The translations under genes were made by a program, and so were the position numbers. Below the pieces are notes generated by a model that worked only from the letters and a program-made list of their open reading frames with translations, did not search any database and was not told where the DNA came from. 64,000 nucleotides of DNA from SZUA-430 sp964547645 (GTDB lineage: Bacteria; Pseudomonadota; Alphaproteobacteria; Micropepsales; Micropepsaceae): positions 1 to 64,000 of the forward strand of contig CAZJOM010000013.1 in assembly GCA_964547645.1 (NCBI GenBank), read 5' to 3'. Of this stretch, positions 32,924-41,275 are shown piece after piece (the first letter of the stretch is position 1; each line of letters opens with the position of its first letter).

Positions 32924-34049
32924 GCGTGCGGTAGACGTTCAGCGTCGCGGCACACATGGCATCGACCGTGTAGTCTTTCAGAACGCGGGCGCGGGCTGCT
33001 ATCGCCATCTTGGTCCGTTCGTCGGCGCTGATGGCCAAGGCGTGGGCGATTTGCTTGGCGAGCGCGTCGGTGTCGCCCGGCGGGAACAGGAAACCGGTCT
33101 CACCGTCTTCGACCGTTTCGGTCTGTGCGCCTAGGTTAGACGCGACGAGCGGGCGGCCCATCGCTTGCGCCTCGACGGCGACGCGGCCGAACGCTTCGGG
33201 TTCAATCGAAGGTACAACGATGACGTCGGCGACCATCATCGCGGCCGGCATGTCGGAGCAGTGGCCGGGGATGCGGACGCGTTGCGTTAAGCCCAGGCGG
33301 TCTATGGCAGTGCGCAACTCTTCGACATAAGCGTCGCGTTCCTGCGCGTCGCCGACCATGACGGCTTCGAAGTTTTGATCGGCGAGTTTCGCAAGCGCTT
33401 CGACGAACACAAGTTGACCTTTCCAACGTGTGAGTCGGTTCGGCAGCACGATCACGGGCTTGCCGGTTTTGAGACCCCACTGCCTGCGGACGTTTTCAAT
33501 TCGCTCGGGTGTGACTTTCTCAGGTGTGAAGGCGCCGATGTCGATGCCACGCGGGATGACGCGCACTTTGCCCTTCGCCATCTTGTGCTCCTCCAGCACG
33601 TGATGAGCGGTGTAGCGCGAGTTCGCGATTACTGCGTCCGCGCGAGCCATGATCGAATTGTAGTAGCGCTTCAACGCGCCTTTCGCGTTGTAGATACCGT
33701 GATAGGTGGCGACGTAGATGATCTTGGTGCGCCTTGCCGCGAGGTAGGCGCTCCACGCCGGTGCGCGCGAGCGGGCGTGGATGATCGCAACGCCCTCGCG
33801 ACGAATGACATCGGCGAGGACGGCAGCGTTCTTCCAAATCTTGAGTGGGTTCTTGGTGTCGAAGTCGCCGGTGACGATCTTTGCGCCTGCGGCTTCGGCT
33901 TCCGCTGCGAGCCTGCCGCCCTTGGTCGCGACCCATGCTTTGCCGCCCGCTTGTACGACCGCGCGCGCGACATCGACCGCGGTACGCTCCGCCCCACCGG
34001 CGTCGAGCGCCGGAATGACTTGCAGAACGGAGAGCGATGATGAGGTCAT
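32895..34049 (-). CDS. Glycosyltransferase family 4
   Basis: 384 residues. GT-B fold with DAGGAERTAVDVARAVVQAG in the N-domain, IIHARSRAPAWSAY in the middle, and the donor-site blocks RLTRWKGQLVFVEALAKL, VVPSIEPEAFGRVAVEAQAM and GETGFLFPPGDTDALA. It resembles transferases for LPS core or exopolysaccharide. ATG at 34049. It is convergent with the other GT4 gene, the two coding ends overlapping by 29 nt, and lies 15 nt downstream of the SDR gene on its own strand. Confidence 0.92.
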   Translation of the reverse strand: MTSSSLSVLQVIPALDAGGAERTAVDVARAVVQAGGKAWVATKGGRLAAEAEAAGAKIVTGDFDTKNPLKIWKNAAVLADVIRREGVAIIHARSRAPAWSAYLAARRTKIIYVATYHGIYNAKGALKRYYNSIMARADAVIANSRYTAHHVLEEHKMAKGKVRVIPRGIDIGAFTPEKVTPERIENVRRQWGLKTGKPVIVLPNRLTRWKGQLVFVEALAKLADQNFEAVMVGDAQERDAYVEELRTAIDRLGLTQRVRIPGHCSDMPAAMMVADVIVVPSIEPEAFGRVAVEAQAMGRPLVASNLGAQTETVEDGETGFLFPPGDTDALAKQIAHALAISADERTKMAIAARARVLKDYTVDAMCAATLNVYRTLMSARPSKA

Positions 34050-34064
34050 GCGAGGCGATTGTCT

Positions 34065-34934
34065 CTATGCTTTCAGGAGGGCGCGCAAGCCCTCGCGATA
34101 AGTCGGATAGGTTAAGGCGACACCGAGTTCGCGCTTAATGAGGTCGTTCCGGACGCGCTTCGACTCAGCGTAAAAGCTCAGGGCCATTTCGGACATTGAG
34201 CGGGCCGCATCTTCGAAGCGTTCGAGCGGCGGCGGGTCTCGCTTAAGGAGTTTCGCAGCGTATTCGATAACTTCATGCGGAGGGGCGGGTTCGTCGTCGC
34301 AGACGTTGTAAATCGCGCCGGGACGCGGGCGGACGATCGATGCCTCCAACACTTGCGCGATGTCATCGACGTGAATGCGCGAGAAGACTTGACCTTGTTT
34401 GACGATGCGGCGCGCGGTGCCGTCGTGCAGCGACGCGAGCTGATTGCGCTCGGGTCCGTAGATACCTGCAAGGCGGAAGACCTGAACCGGTACGCTTGTC
34501 GCGGTGCCCCACGCAGCCCAGCCATGCTCAGCCACCAAACGGCGTTTGCCGCGTTCGCTTACCGGATTGGCCGGCGTTTGCTCATCAACCCAATCGCCTT
34601 GGCGATCCCCATAGACACCGGTCGTGGAAAGATAGCCGACCCATTTCGGACGCGGGATCAGGGCGGAAAGATCGTGGACGTGGTGCTTCAGAACCGGATC
34701 GCCGTCGGGGCCGGGTGGCGCGCTGATCAAGATGTGCGTCGTATCGCGCAGCGTCTCTGTTGGATTTGCCAGGGGGCCGGCGAACACGAAGCCTTCGTAA
34801 CCAAGATCGGTCAGTGTCTGGACCCGTTCACGCGAACGTGCGGTACCGGCAATCCGCCAGCCCTTCGGCGCGAGACGGCGGGCGAGCGCGGCAGCACTGA
34901 AACCCAATCCGAAGCAGAACAGCCGGTTCGTCAC
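34065..34934 (-). CDS. Atypical SDR-family NAD(P)-binding protein
   Basis: 289 residues from GTG 34934 (TNRLFCFGLGFSAAALARRL). The cofactor loop is GLGFSAAAL, an atypical glycine motif as in YeeZ-like SDRs. The active-site region is VGYLSTTGVYGDRQGDWVDE (YxxxK is not obvious), followed by VFRLAGIYGPERNQLASL and RIHVDDIAQVLEASI. It may act as a sugar epimerase-like or protective enzyme; no specific reaction can be claimed. An upstream extension to 35006 is open but without support. Divergent from the TPR gene. Confidence 0.83.
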   Translation of the reverse strand: MTNRLFCFGLGFSAAALARRLAPKGWRIAGTARSRERVQTLTDLGYEGFVFAGPLANPTETLRDTTHILISAPPGPDGDPVLKHHVHDLSALIPRPKWVGYLSTTGVYGDRQGDWVDEQTPANPVSERGKRRLVAEHGWAAWGTATSVPVQVFRLAGIYGPERNQLASLHDGTARRIVKQGQVFSRIHVDDIAQVLEASIVRPRPGAIYNVCDDEPAPPHEVIEYAAKLLKRDPPPLERFEDAARSMSEMALSFYAESKRVRNDLIKRELGVALTYPTYREGLRALLKA

Positions 34935-34998
34935 GCGCCGCCAACCTTGCCGAAGTTTAAGGCTTGAATTTACCGCAGAGTCTGCGAAGTCTGGCCCT

Positions 34999-35784
34999 AT
35001 GGTCAAGTTCCTCCTGATCGCGGCTGCGGCCGCCGTTTCAACAGCCCCCGACGTCCCGTGGGACTACGATAAGTGCTTGGCGAAAGTGACGCGCCATGCA
35101 GATGACGCGTTCGAGATGGCCATGAACGCGCTAAAAGACGGTGACGAACCGAGTGCAGAACATTGCGCGGCAGTCGCGTTGATCAACCTGAAGCAATACA
35201 ACGAGGCGGCGCGGCGGCTTGATGCGCTTGCACGGAAGGGCTCCGCCGGCGGTGCGGAGATGCGGGCGCAGTTGCTGGGGCAAGCGGGCAACGCCTGGAT
35301 CCTTGCCGGGCAGCCGGAGCTTGCGACATCGTCGTTCACGGCGGCGCTTGCGTTGATGTCGGGCGAGGCGATCTATCTGATCGATCGCGCGCGGGCGTCG
35401 GCGATGCTGAAAAAGTGGACGGCGGCCGAAACCGACCTCTCGGCGGCGCTGGTAGCGGAACCCGGTAATCCCGAAGCATTGGTGCTGCGGGCAAGCGCGC
35501 GGCGCGCCCAGCGGAACTTTCAAGGCGCGATGGGCGACGTGACGCAAGCGTTGGTCATCGATCCGAACTATCCGGAGGCGCTCGTCGAGCGCGGTTTGTT
35601 GCGCGCGGCGCTCAACGACAAGCCCGGCGCGCGCAAGGACTTCTTGCGCGTGCTGGAAATCGCTGCCGATCCGGATCGCAAGGTTGCCGATGCCGCCGCC
35701 GACGCAGCGCGCAGTGCCCGGCGGGAGATTGAGAAGCTTGAGGTCGTCAAGGACAAGCTGAAGATTCGCGTCAACAACAACTAA
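34999..35784 (+). CDS. Exported TPR-repeat protein
   Basis: 261 residues. A short N-terminal hydrophobic stretch (FLLIAAAAAVSTAPDVP) looks like a signal peptide. Three or more TPR-type helices pairs follow, clearest at AETDLSAALVAEPGNPEALV, AMGDVTQALVIDPNYPEALV and GARKDFLRVL. TPR proteins mediate protein-protein contacts; the partner is unknown. ATG at 34999. The last 4 nt overlap the convergent queG stop. Confidence 0.82.
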   Translation: MVKFLLIAAAAAVSTAPDVPWDYDKCLAKVTRHADDAFEMAMNALKDGDEPSAEHCAAVALINLKQYNEAARRLDALARKGSAGGAEMRAQLLGQAGNAWILAGQPELATSSFTAALALMSGEAIYLIDRARASAMLKKWTAAETDLSAALVAEPGNPEALVLRASARRAQRNFQGAMGDVTQALVIDPNYPEALVERGLLRAALNDKPGARKDFLRVLEIAADPDRKVADAAADAARSARREIEKLEVVKDKLKIRVNNN

Positions 35785-36893
35785 GTAGCGCGCCATTCGT
35801 CCAGCACGGACGGTTCCTTCTCGTCCTTCTCAAGCCGCTCGCGTTCGGCGACGAAAGCGGTGGGCGACGAGAGCCGGGCAAAGGCCCATATCGCTGCAGC
35901 GCGTACAACGGGCGATGGGTCCGTAAGCAATTTCCTTGCAACTCCGGCCAATGCCTGGTCGGCGCTGTTACCCATCGCGATCAAGACGTTGCGGACGAAG
36001 CGGTCGCGACCGATGCGCTTGACCGGTGAGGCTCTAAACTTTGCTCGGAAAGCTGCGTCATCGAGTGCGGCGAGTTCGGCCAGCAGCGGCGACTTGAGGT
36101 CGGCGCGCGGATGAAACGCGGCCTCGCGCGAAGCGGTTGCGAACTTGTTCCAGGGACACACGGCGAGGCAATCGTCGCAGCCATAGATGCGATTGCCCAT
36201 CAGCGGGCGCAAATCGCGCGGGATCGAACCCTTGTGCTCGATCGTGAGGTAGGAGATGCAGCGGCGAGCGTCGAGCTTGTGCGGCGCGAGGAAGGCATTC
36301 GTTGGGCAGATGTCGAGGCAGCGGGTGCAAGTGCCGCAGTGATCGGCCTCCGGCGCGCACTGTCCCAGGTCCAAGGTCGTTAGAATCACGCCAAGAAAAA
36401 GCCAGGAGCCGCGCTCGCGGCTGACCAAGTTCGTATGCTTACCTTGCCAACCAATGCCGGCCGCTTCGGCGAGCGGCTTTTCCATCAACGGTGCTGTGTC
36501 CACGAAGACTTTCACATCGCCGCCGAACTTCTCGACGATCGCACGGGCGATCGTCTTCAGGCGTTTCTTGATCACGTCGTGATAATCGTCGCCTTGGGCG
36601 TAGACGGAGATCGTCGCATGCCGCTTCTGTTCGAGGTTCAGCAGCGGATCGTCGGCCGGCGCGTAAGAGAGGCCGAGGACGATCGCGCTCTTCGCCTCGC
36701 TCCAGAGTTGGCGGGGTTGCGAGCGTTCGCTGGCGCGCGCTTCGAGCCAGCCCATGTCGCCGTGGTGACCGGCTGCCAGGAACTCCTGCAGGCCCGCAGA
36801 CACGGTCGCGCCGAGTTCAGCGGGCGCGAAGCCAACGGCATCGAAGCCCTGTGCCAAACTCAAGTCGCGGATGATGTCGTGCGCGGCGCTCAT
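35781..36893 (-). CDS. queG: Epoxyqueuosine reductase QueG
   Basis: 370 residues. It converts epoxyqueuosine to queuosine in tRNA using cobalamin and two 4Fe-4S clusters. The N-terminal reductase-type domain includes MGWLEARASERSQPRQLW and KVFVDTAPLMEKPLAEAAGI. The cluster cysteines are in CGTCTRCLDICPT and CDDCLAVCPWN, and a HEAT-like tail contains PSPVVRAAAIWAFARL. ATG at 36893 follows GGAAGGG; upstream in-frame codons are antisense noise. It lies 20 nt downstream of the FzlA-like GST gene. Confidence 0.95.
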   Translation of the reverse strand: MSAAHDIIRDLSLAQGFDAVGFAPAELGATVSAGLQEFLAAGHHGDMGWLEARASERSQPRQLWSEAKSAIVLGLSYAPADDPLLNLEQKRHATISVYAQGDDYHDVIKKRLKTIARAIVEKFGGDVKVFVDTAPLMEKPLAEAAGIGWQGKHTNLVSRERGSWLFLGVILTTLDLGQCAPEADHCGTCTRCLDICPTNAFLAPHKLDARRCISYLTIEHKGSIPRDLRPLMGNRIYGCDDCLAVCPWNKFATASREAAFHPRADLKSPLLAELAALDDAAFRAKFRASPVKRIGRDRFVRNVLIAMGNSADQALAGVARKLLTDPSPVVRAAAIWAFARLSSPTAFVAERERLEKDEKEPSVLDEWRAT

Positions 36894-36913
36894 CGCGCCC
36901 TTCCCCACCGTTT

Positions 36914-37582
36914 TTAGAAATCGAGGTTCGCATAGTGCGGCGGGGGTGCGATACCGGGCAAATTGTCGGCTAGAATCGGACGAAAGCTCGGGCGCGACTT
37001 CAGGCGCGCGTACCATTCCTTGGCTTTTGGGTAGGCGTCCCAAGGCACGTCGCCGAAGTAGTCGATGCAGGAGAGGTGCGCCGCGCCGGTGAAGTCCGCG
37101 AGGCCCAACGCACCGCCAAGATTGTCGCGTTGATCGAGTAGCTTTTCGATGAATTGCATGTTCCTGCGCAAGGCGTCGAGCGCGCGCCGGATGTCCGCGA
37201 GGTCCGGCGGCGGTGCGCCGTTGGCAAAGCGCTTGATTAGCTTTTCTCGGATGATGGTCGACGTGACTTCGCTGAAGAAGAAGCGATCGAACCAGGCTGT
37301 GATCCGGCGCACCTCAGCGCGGTCGGTGGGGCGCTTGGGAAGCAGCGGCGGGTCGGGATGCAGTTCTTCGAAGTACTCCGCGATGGCCTGTGAGTCCGCA
37401 ATGCGGAAGCCGCCGTCTTCAACAACGACCGGCAACTGGCCCGACGGATCAAGCGGAAACAGATCCGCCTTCGGCTCCCAAGGCTTCTCAGGCGCGTTTT
37501 CGAAGACGAGCTTTTTCTCGCCCATCACGAGACGAACCTTGCGGCAGAACGGGGAGAGCTGGAAATGGTGGAGGCGGCGCAT
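36914..37582 (-). CDS. Glutathione S-transferase family protein, FzlA-like
   Basis: 222 residues. Thioredoxin-like N-domain (LHHFQLSPFCRKVRLVMGEK) and helical C-domain (ADFTGAAHLSCIDYFGDVPW). The family length and the C-terminal tail PPPHYANLDF resemble FzlA, the GST-like protein that binds FtsZ filaments during division in alphaproteobacteria; I recall this tail as a feature of FzlA, not verified here. A plain GST is the alternative. ATG at 37582. Its neighbours, queG downstream and the MtgA gene upstream, are on the same strand, with 45 nt to mtgA. Confidence 0.8.
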   Translation of the reverse strand: MRRLHHFQLSPFCRKVRLVMGEKKLVFENAPEKPWEPKADLFPLDPSGQLPVVVEDGGFRIADSQAIAEYFEELHPDPPLLPKRPTDRAEVRRITAWFDRFFFSEVTSTIIREKLIKRFANGAPPPDLADIRRALDALRRNMQFIEKLLDQRDNLGGALGLADFTGAAHLSCIDYFGDVPWDAYPKAKEWYARLKSRPSFRPILADNLPGIAPPPHYANLDF

Positions 37583-37627
37583 TCGTAGAGTCTACTCGAT
37601 TCTCGCCGGCCTCACTCAACTATCGGC

Positions 37628-38647
37628 CTACCTTCTTGCGCACCGGGCGTCGACACCGTTGGCACGGGCGGCGATGGTGTAGCCGCGGTCGGCAACGTAG
37701 GGGCCGGGCGGGTTGGCGCGGTAGCGGTTGGGGTTCGGAAGGATGGCGGCGAGTCGCGCGGCTTCGAGCGGCGTGAGCTTGGCCGCCGATTTGCGGAACC
37801 AATGGCGCGAGGCGGCTTCGGCGCCGAACACGCCGGGGCCCCACTCGATGATGTTGAGATAGACTTCCATGATCCGGCGCTTCGGCCAGACGAGTTCGAT
37901 CAGGCCGGTAAAGTAGGCTTCAAGGCCTTTGCGCACGTAGGAGCGGCCGTTCCAAAGGAAAGCGTTCTTCGCGGTCTGCTGGCTGATCGTCGAGGCGCCG
38001 CGCGGGCGTTCGCCGTTACGCTTCGCGCTTTTCCAGGCGGCTTCCATCTGCTCGAAGTCGAAGCCGTAGTGGTTGCAGAACTCGCCGTCCTCCGACGCGA
38101 TCACGGCGCGCACGAGATGGGGCGAGATGCGCTCAAGGGGGACCCACTCCTTGCGCAGCATGTGGCCGTCGATCAGCGTCGTGCTCAACATGTGGAGCGT
38201 GATCGGCACCGGCACGAAGCGGTAGAGCAACGTCATGATGATCGATATGGCGAAGAAACCGGCGACACCACGCGTGGCAGCGAACCAGACCGTGTTCCAG
38301 GAAGGTACCCAAGAGCGCGGTTCAGCGGTGTCGCCAAGCGGTTCAAACATCGGCGGGGCAGCGGTTGGTTCCGGCGACGATGGTTCAGGTACGGGTTCCG
38401 CCTCTGGTTCGCGATCCGGGGCGAGCAGCAGCGTGTAGCCGGCGACTTCGACGGCGGCGGCGAGCGCTACATCCGGCACGCCGCTCGCCAAGCGCACAAC
38501 GGCTTCGGAACGGTCGAGGTCGACGATCGCGTTTTCGACGCCCGGCACGACGCGCAAGACGGCCTCGACGCGCGCAACACAACGCTCGCTGCTCATGCCG
38601 GCGATGCGAAAACGTCGCGTGACCGTGGGTGTTTGTGATTCCCCCAT
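37628..38647 (-). CDS. mtgA: Monofunctional peptidoglycan transglycosylase (GT51) with N-terminal HMA-like domain
   Basis: 339 residues against about 230-240 for usual MtgA. Residues 10-76 look like a heavy-metal-associated (HMA) ferredoxin-like domain: RRFRIAGMSSERCVARVEAV, then VPGVENAIVDLDRSEAVVRL. The metal motif GMxCxxC is degenerate: only C23 remains, the first Cys being Ser. A Pro/Glu linker (77-110) and a membrane segment (about 127-145) lead to the transglycosylase: catalytic E186 in ASEDGEFCNHYGFD, GASTISQQTAKNAFLW, and EVYLNIIEWGPGVFGAEAAS. It polymerises lipid II in the periplasm; the HMA-like part would be cytoplasmic. ATG 38647 has a weak ribosome site; Met100 could start a normal-sized form. 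Confidence 0.88.
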   Translation of the reverse strand: MGESQTPTVTRRFRIAGMSSERCVARVEAVLRVVPGVENAIVDLDRSEAVVRLASGVPDVALAAAVEVAGYTLLLAPDREPEAEPVPEPSSPEPTAAPPMFEPLGDTAEPRSWVPSWNTVWFAATRGVAGFFAISIIMTLLYRFVPVPITLHMLSTTLIDGHMLRKEWVPLERISPHLVRAVIASEDGEFCNHYGFDFEQMEAAWKSAKRNGERPRGASTISQQTAKNAFLWNGRSYVRKGLEAYFTGLIELVWPKRRIMEVYLNIIEWGPGVFGAEAASRHWFRKSAAKLTPLEAARLAAILPNPNRYRANPPGPYVADRGYTIAARANGVDARCARR

Positions 38648-38828
38648 GACCGCTAATTACGGGCCGCTTGCGCCACGGTGCAAGCCTTCGCCTGTGGCGC
38701 GTGCTGCGACCGCTTCGTCGCTTAGCAGGGGTTGCGCGCGGTTCGGCGGTTTCCGCCGTACAGAGGCTCTGGCCCCCGACGGCGCGCCCGGCCTACGATC
38801 GCGGATCGACACTATTCGGAGGTTCCTC

Positions 38829-39965
38829 ATGTCTGACGCTCAAGTTCACGGCCATTGCGACGCGCGGTTTGCGGGAGTGCGCGAGGTCTTTGCGAACAAC
38901 CTCAAGAGCGGGATCGACGTCGGCGCTTCGTTCGCGGCGACGGTGGATGGGGAGATGGTCGTCGATCTGTGGGGCGGGTTTGCGGATCAGGCGCAGACTC
39001 AGGCTTGGGCGCGCGACACGATCGTCAATGTCTACTCCACGACAAAGACGATGACGGCACTCACGGCACTGCTGCTTGCCGATCGCGGGGTGCTCGATCT
39101 GCATGCGCCGGTCGCGCGGTATTGGCCCGAGTTCGCTGCGAACGGCAAGGAGAGCGTGAAGGTCAGCCATCTGCTTTCGCACGCCGCGGGACTTTCGGGG
39201 TGGGACACTCGCATCACGCCGGAAGAACTCTACGACTGGGATCGCACGTGTGCACTTCTTGCGGCACAGAAGCCGTGGTGGACGCCGGGCGAGAAGCCTG
39301 GATATCACGCGCTGAGCCAAGGATTCTTGGTCGGTGAGGTAATCCGGCGTGCGAGCGGCAAAACCGTCGGTACGCTTTTTCGCGAGGAGATCGCCGGTCC
39401 GTTGGGCGCCGACTTTCACATTGGGCTCGCGGCGGAACACGATGCGCGCGTCGGGCAACTCATTCCCCCGGTGACGCCATTGGGTCAGGGCCGCGATCCG
39501 AAATCCATCGCCGGGCGAACGCTCGACAATCCGACGCTGACCGCGCTGGAGCCGCGTACGCGCGGTTGGCGCGCGGCGGAAATTCCGGCGGCGGGCGGGA
39601 TCGGCAATGCGCGCTCGGTCGCCGAGGTGCAAACCGTGCTTGCCAATCGTGGCGTCTCCAAAGGCAAGCGCATCATGTCGGAAGCCGGGACACGACTCGC
39701 GCTGGAGCCACAGATCGAGGGAACGGATTTGGTGCTGGGGCTGCCGGTGCGCTACGGCATGGGCTATGGATTACCCGGCGAGGCGATGCCGCTGCCGAGC
39801 CCGAACTCGTGCTTCTGGGGCGGTTGGGGCGGCTCGCTCGTTATTGTGGACCAGGATCGCCGCGCGTGCTTTGCCTATGTCATGAACAAGATGGGCGAAG
39901 GCACGACAGGCGATCTGCGCGCGTTTCAGCTGATCATGCCCATGTACCAGGCGCTGGCGGCTTGA
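38829..39965 (+). CDS. Serine hydrolase, beta-lactamase/esterase (EstB) type
   Basis: 378 residues, class C beta-lactamase fold. Catalytic SxxK is STTK in NVYSTTKTMTALTALLLADR; the Tyr motif is near GYHALSQGFLVGEVI, and the C-terminal block is CFWGGWGGSLVIVDQDRR. Other family parts: VVDLWGGFAD and SHLLSHAAGLSGWD. No signal peptide, so a cytoplasmic esterase is more likely than a secreted lactamase. ATG at 38829 follows CGGAGG. It lies upstream of the phosphodiesterase-like gene by 17 nt, suggesting cotranscription. Confidence 0.92.
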   Translation: MSDAQVHGHCDARFAGVREVFANNLKSGIDVGASFAATVDGEMVVDLWGGFADQAQTQAWARDTIVNVYSTTKTMTALTALLLADRGVLDLHAPVARYWPEFAANGKESVKVSHLLSHAAGLSGWDTRITPEELYDWDRTCALLAAQKPWWTPGEKPGYHALSQGFLVGEVIRRASGKTVGTLFREEIAGPLGADFHIGLAAEHDARVGQLIPPVTPLGQGRDPKSIAGRTLDNPTLTALEPRTRGWRAAEIPAAGGIGNARSVAEVQTVLANRGVSKGKRIMSEAGTRLALEPQIEGTDLVLGLPVRYGMGYGLPGEAMPLPSPNSCFWGGWGGSLVIVDQDRRACFAYVMNKMGEGTTGDLRAFQLIMPMYQALAA

Positions 39966-39982
39966 AGGGAGAACGGAGAGAT

Positions 39983-41266
39983 ATGATGTACGGGTTCAAG
40001 CTGATTGCTGCGGCGATTGGCGTTTCGATGACGTTGGCCACCGCGTCGGCGGCGGATCGGACGGTCGTCATGGTGCTGTTCGACGGGTTCGCACCGGCGA
40101 TGGCGGACGCGACGAAGACGCCGAATTTGGACATCATCAAGAAAGAGGGAGCGTGGTCGCGGCATCTGGTACCGGTCTATCCGACGATGTCGCTGCCAAA
40201 TCACACCAGCTTTGCGACGGGGTGTTGGCCGTCGCATCATGGCATCGTGCAAAACAAGTTTTTCGATCCGGATCGTGGGGTGCCGTACGACGAGAACGGT
40301 GACGCGGGATGGTTGAGCGGGTGCGAGCCGGCGTGGCAAGCGGCCGAGCGGCAAGGGGTTCCGGCGGCGGCGTTGAACTTCGCGAACCGTTGGGACGTGA
40401 AGAAGAAGGTGGCGCTTGCCAGCACGATCAATCCCTATGTCCCATGGGAGCAAGCGCCGTCGGACGAGGCGACGCTTGCACGGGGGCTTGAGCTTCTGAA
40501 AAGTGGCGACGCGAAACGGCCGCGCTTGATCGCGCTTTATTTTCGCGGACCCGATCACGAAGCGCATGTGAACGGCGTGGTCGCGCCGCAGACGCTTGCC
40601 GAGGTTCGTAAGGCGGACGAAATCGTCGGCAAGCTGATGGCGGGGATCAAGGCACTGCCTGCGGATCGCGAAGCGACGCTCGTCATCGGTACAGATCACG
40701 GCATGATCGCGGTCGACCCGGTCGTCAATCTGGGGCGCATCATCAATCGGCACTGGATTTACGCGCACGATGCGGGGGATGGCGGTAGCGCCTACCTCTA
40801 TCTCGACAAAGGCGAGAGTATCGAGCGCGTCGAGAAGGCGCTGGAGCAATACAAGGACGCTTTTGCGGTCTATCGCACGGGCAAGCATCCGCCTTACTCG
40901 CGGCTTGGCAGCAGTTCGCGTGTCGGCGATCTGATGTTGGTGGCCAAGCCGCCCTACTACATCGCGCCAGCGAGCAGTCTGCCGTGGTACGCGCATCTGA
41001 TGGGGATGACCTGGTTCTGGTCCGACATCTTCGTGCCCGGCGACTTGGGTGGGCTGAAGGCATCGCACGGCTATGACCCTGCCATCACAGAGATGCACGG
41101 CGTGTTCTATGCATGGGGTGCTGGCGTTGCGAAGGGTAAGGAAATATCGTCGCTCGACATCATCGATGTGCATCCGACGGCGATGTCGCTCTTGGGGCTT
41201 CAGCCGGGCAAGCCCGTCGACGGCCGGGTGGTTATGGAGATGCTTGATTCGACGCCCGCACCGTAA
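39983..41266 (+). CDS. Exported type I phosphodiesterase/nucleotide pyrophosphatase-like protein
   Basis: 427 residues. Signal peptide MMYGFKLIAAAIGVSMTLAT with cleavage near ASA/AD. Alkaline-phosphatase superfamily residues: metal Asp in VMVLFDGFAP, nucleophile Thr in YPTMSLPNHTSFATG, metal ligands in YFRGPDHEAH and GTDHGM, and the final His in SHGYDPAITEMHGVFYAWG. It should hydrolyse phosphodiesters or pyrophosphates in the periplasm, as ENPP-type enzymes do. GGAGAG lies just before the ATG; a second ATG follows at 39986. Convergent with phaZ. Confidence 0.92.
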   Translation: MMYGFKLIAAAIGVSMTLATASAADRTVVMVLFDGFAPAMADATKTPNLDIIKKEGAWSRHLVPVYPTMSLPNHTSFATGCWPSHHGIVQNKFFDPDRGVPYDENGDAGWLSGCEPAWQAAERQGVPAAALNFANRWDVKKKVALASTINPYVPWEQAPSDEATLARGLELLKSGDAKRPRLIALYFRGPDHEAHVNGVVAPQTLAEVRKADEIVGKLMAGIKALPADREATLVIGTDHGMIAVDPVVNLGRIINRHWIYAHDAGDGGSAYLYLDKGESIERVEKALEQYKDAFAVYRTGKHPPYSRLGSSSRVGDLMLVAKPPYYIAPASSLPWYAHLMGMTWFWSDIFVPGDLGGLKASHGYDPAITEMHGVFYAWGAGVAKGKEISSLDIIDVHPTAMSLLGLQPGKPVDGRVVMEMLDSTPAP

Positions 41267-41275
41267 GGGGCGTTC

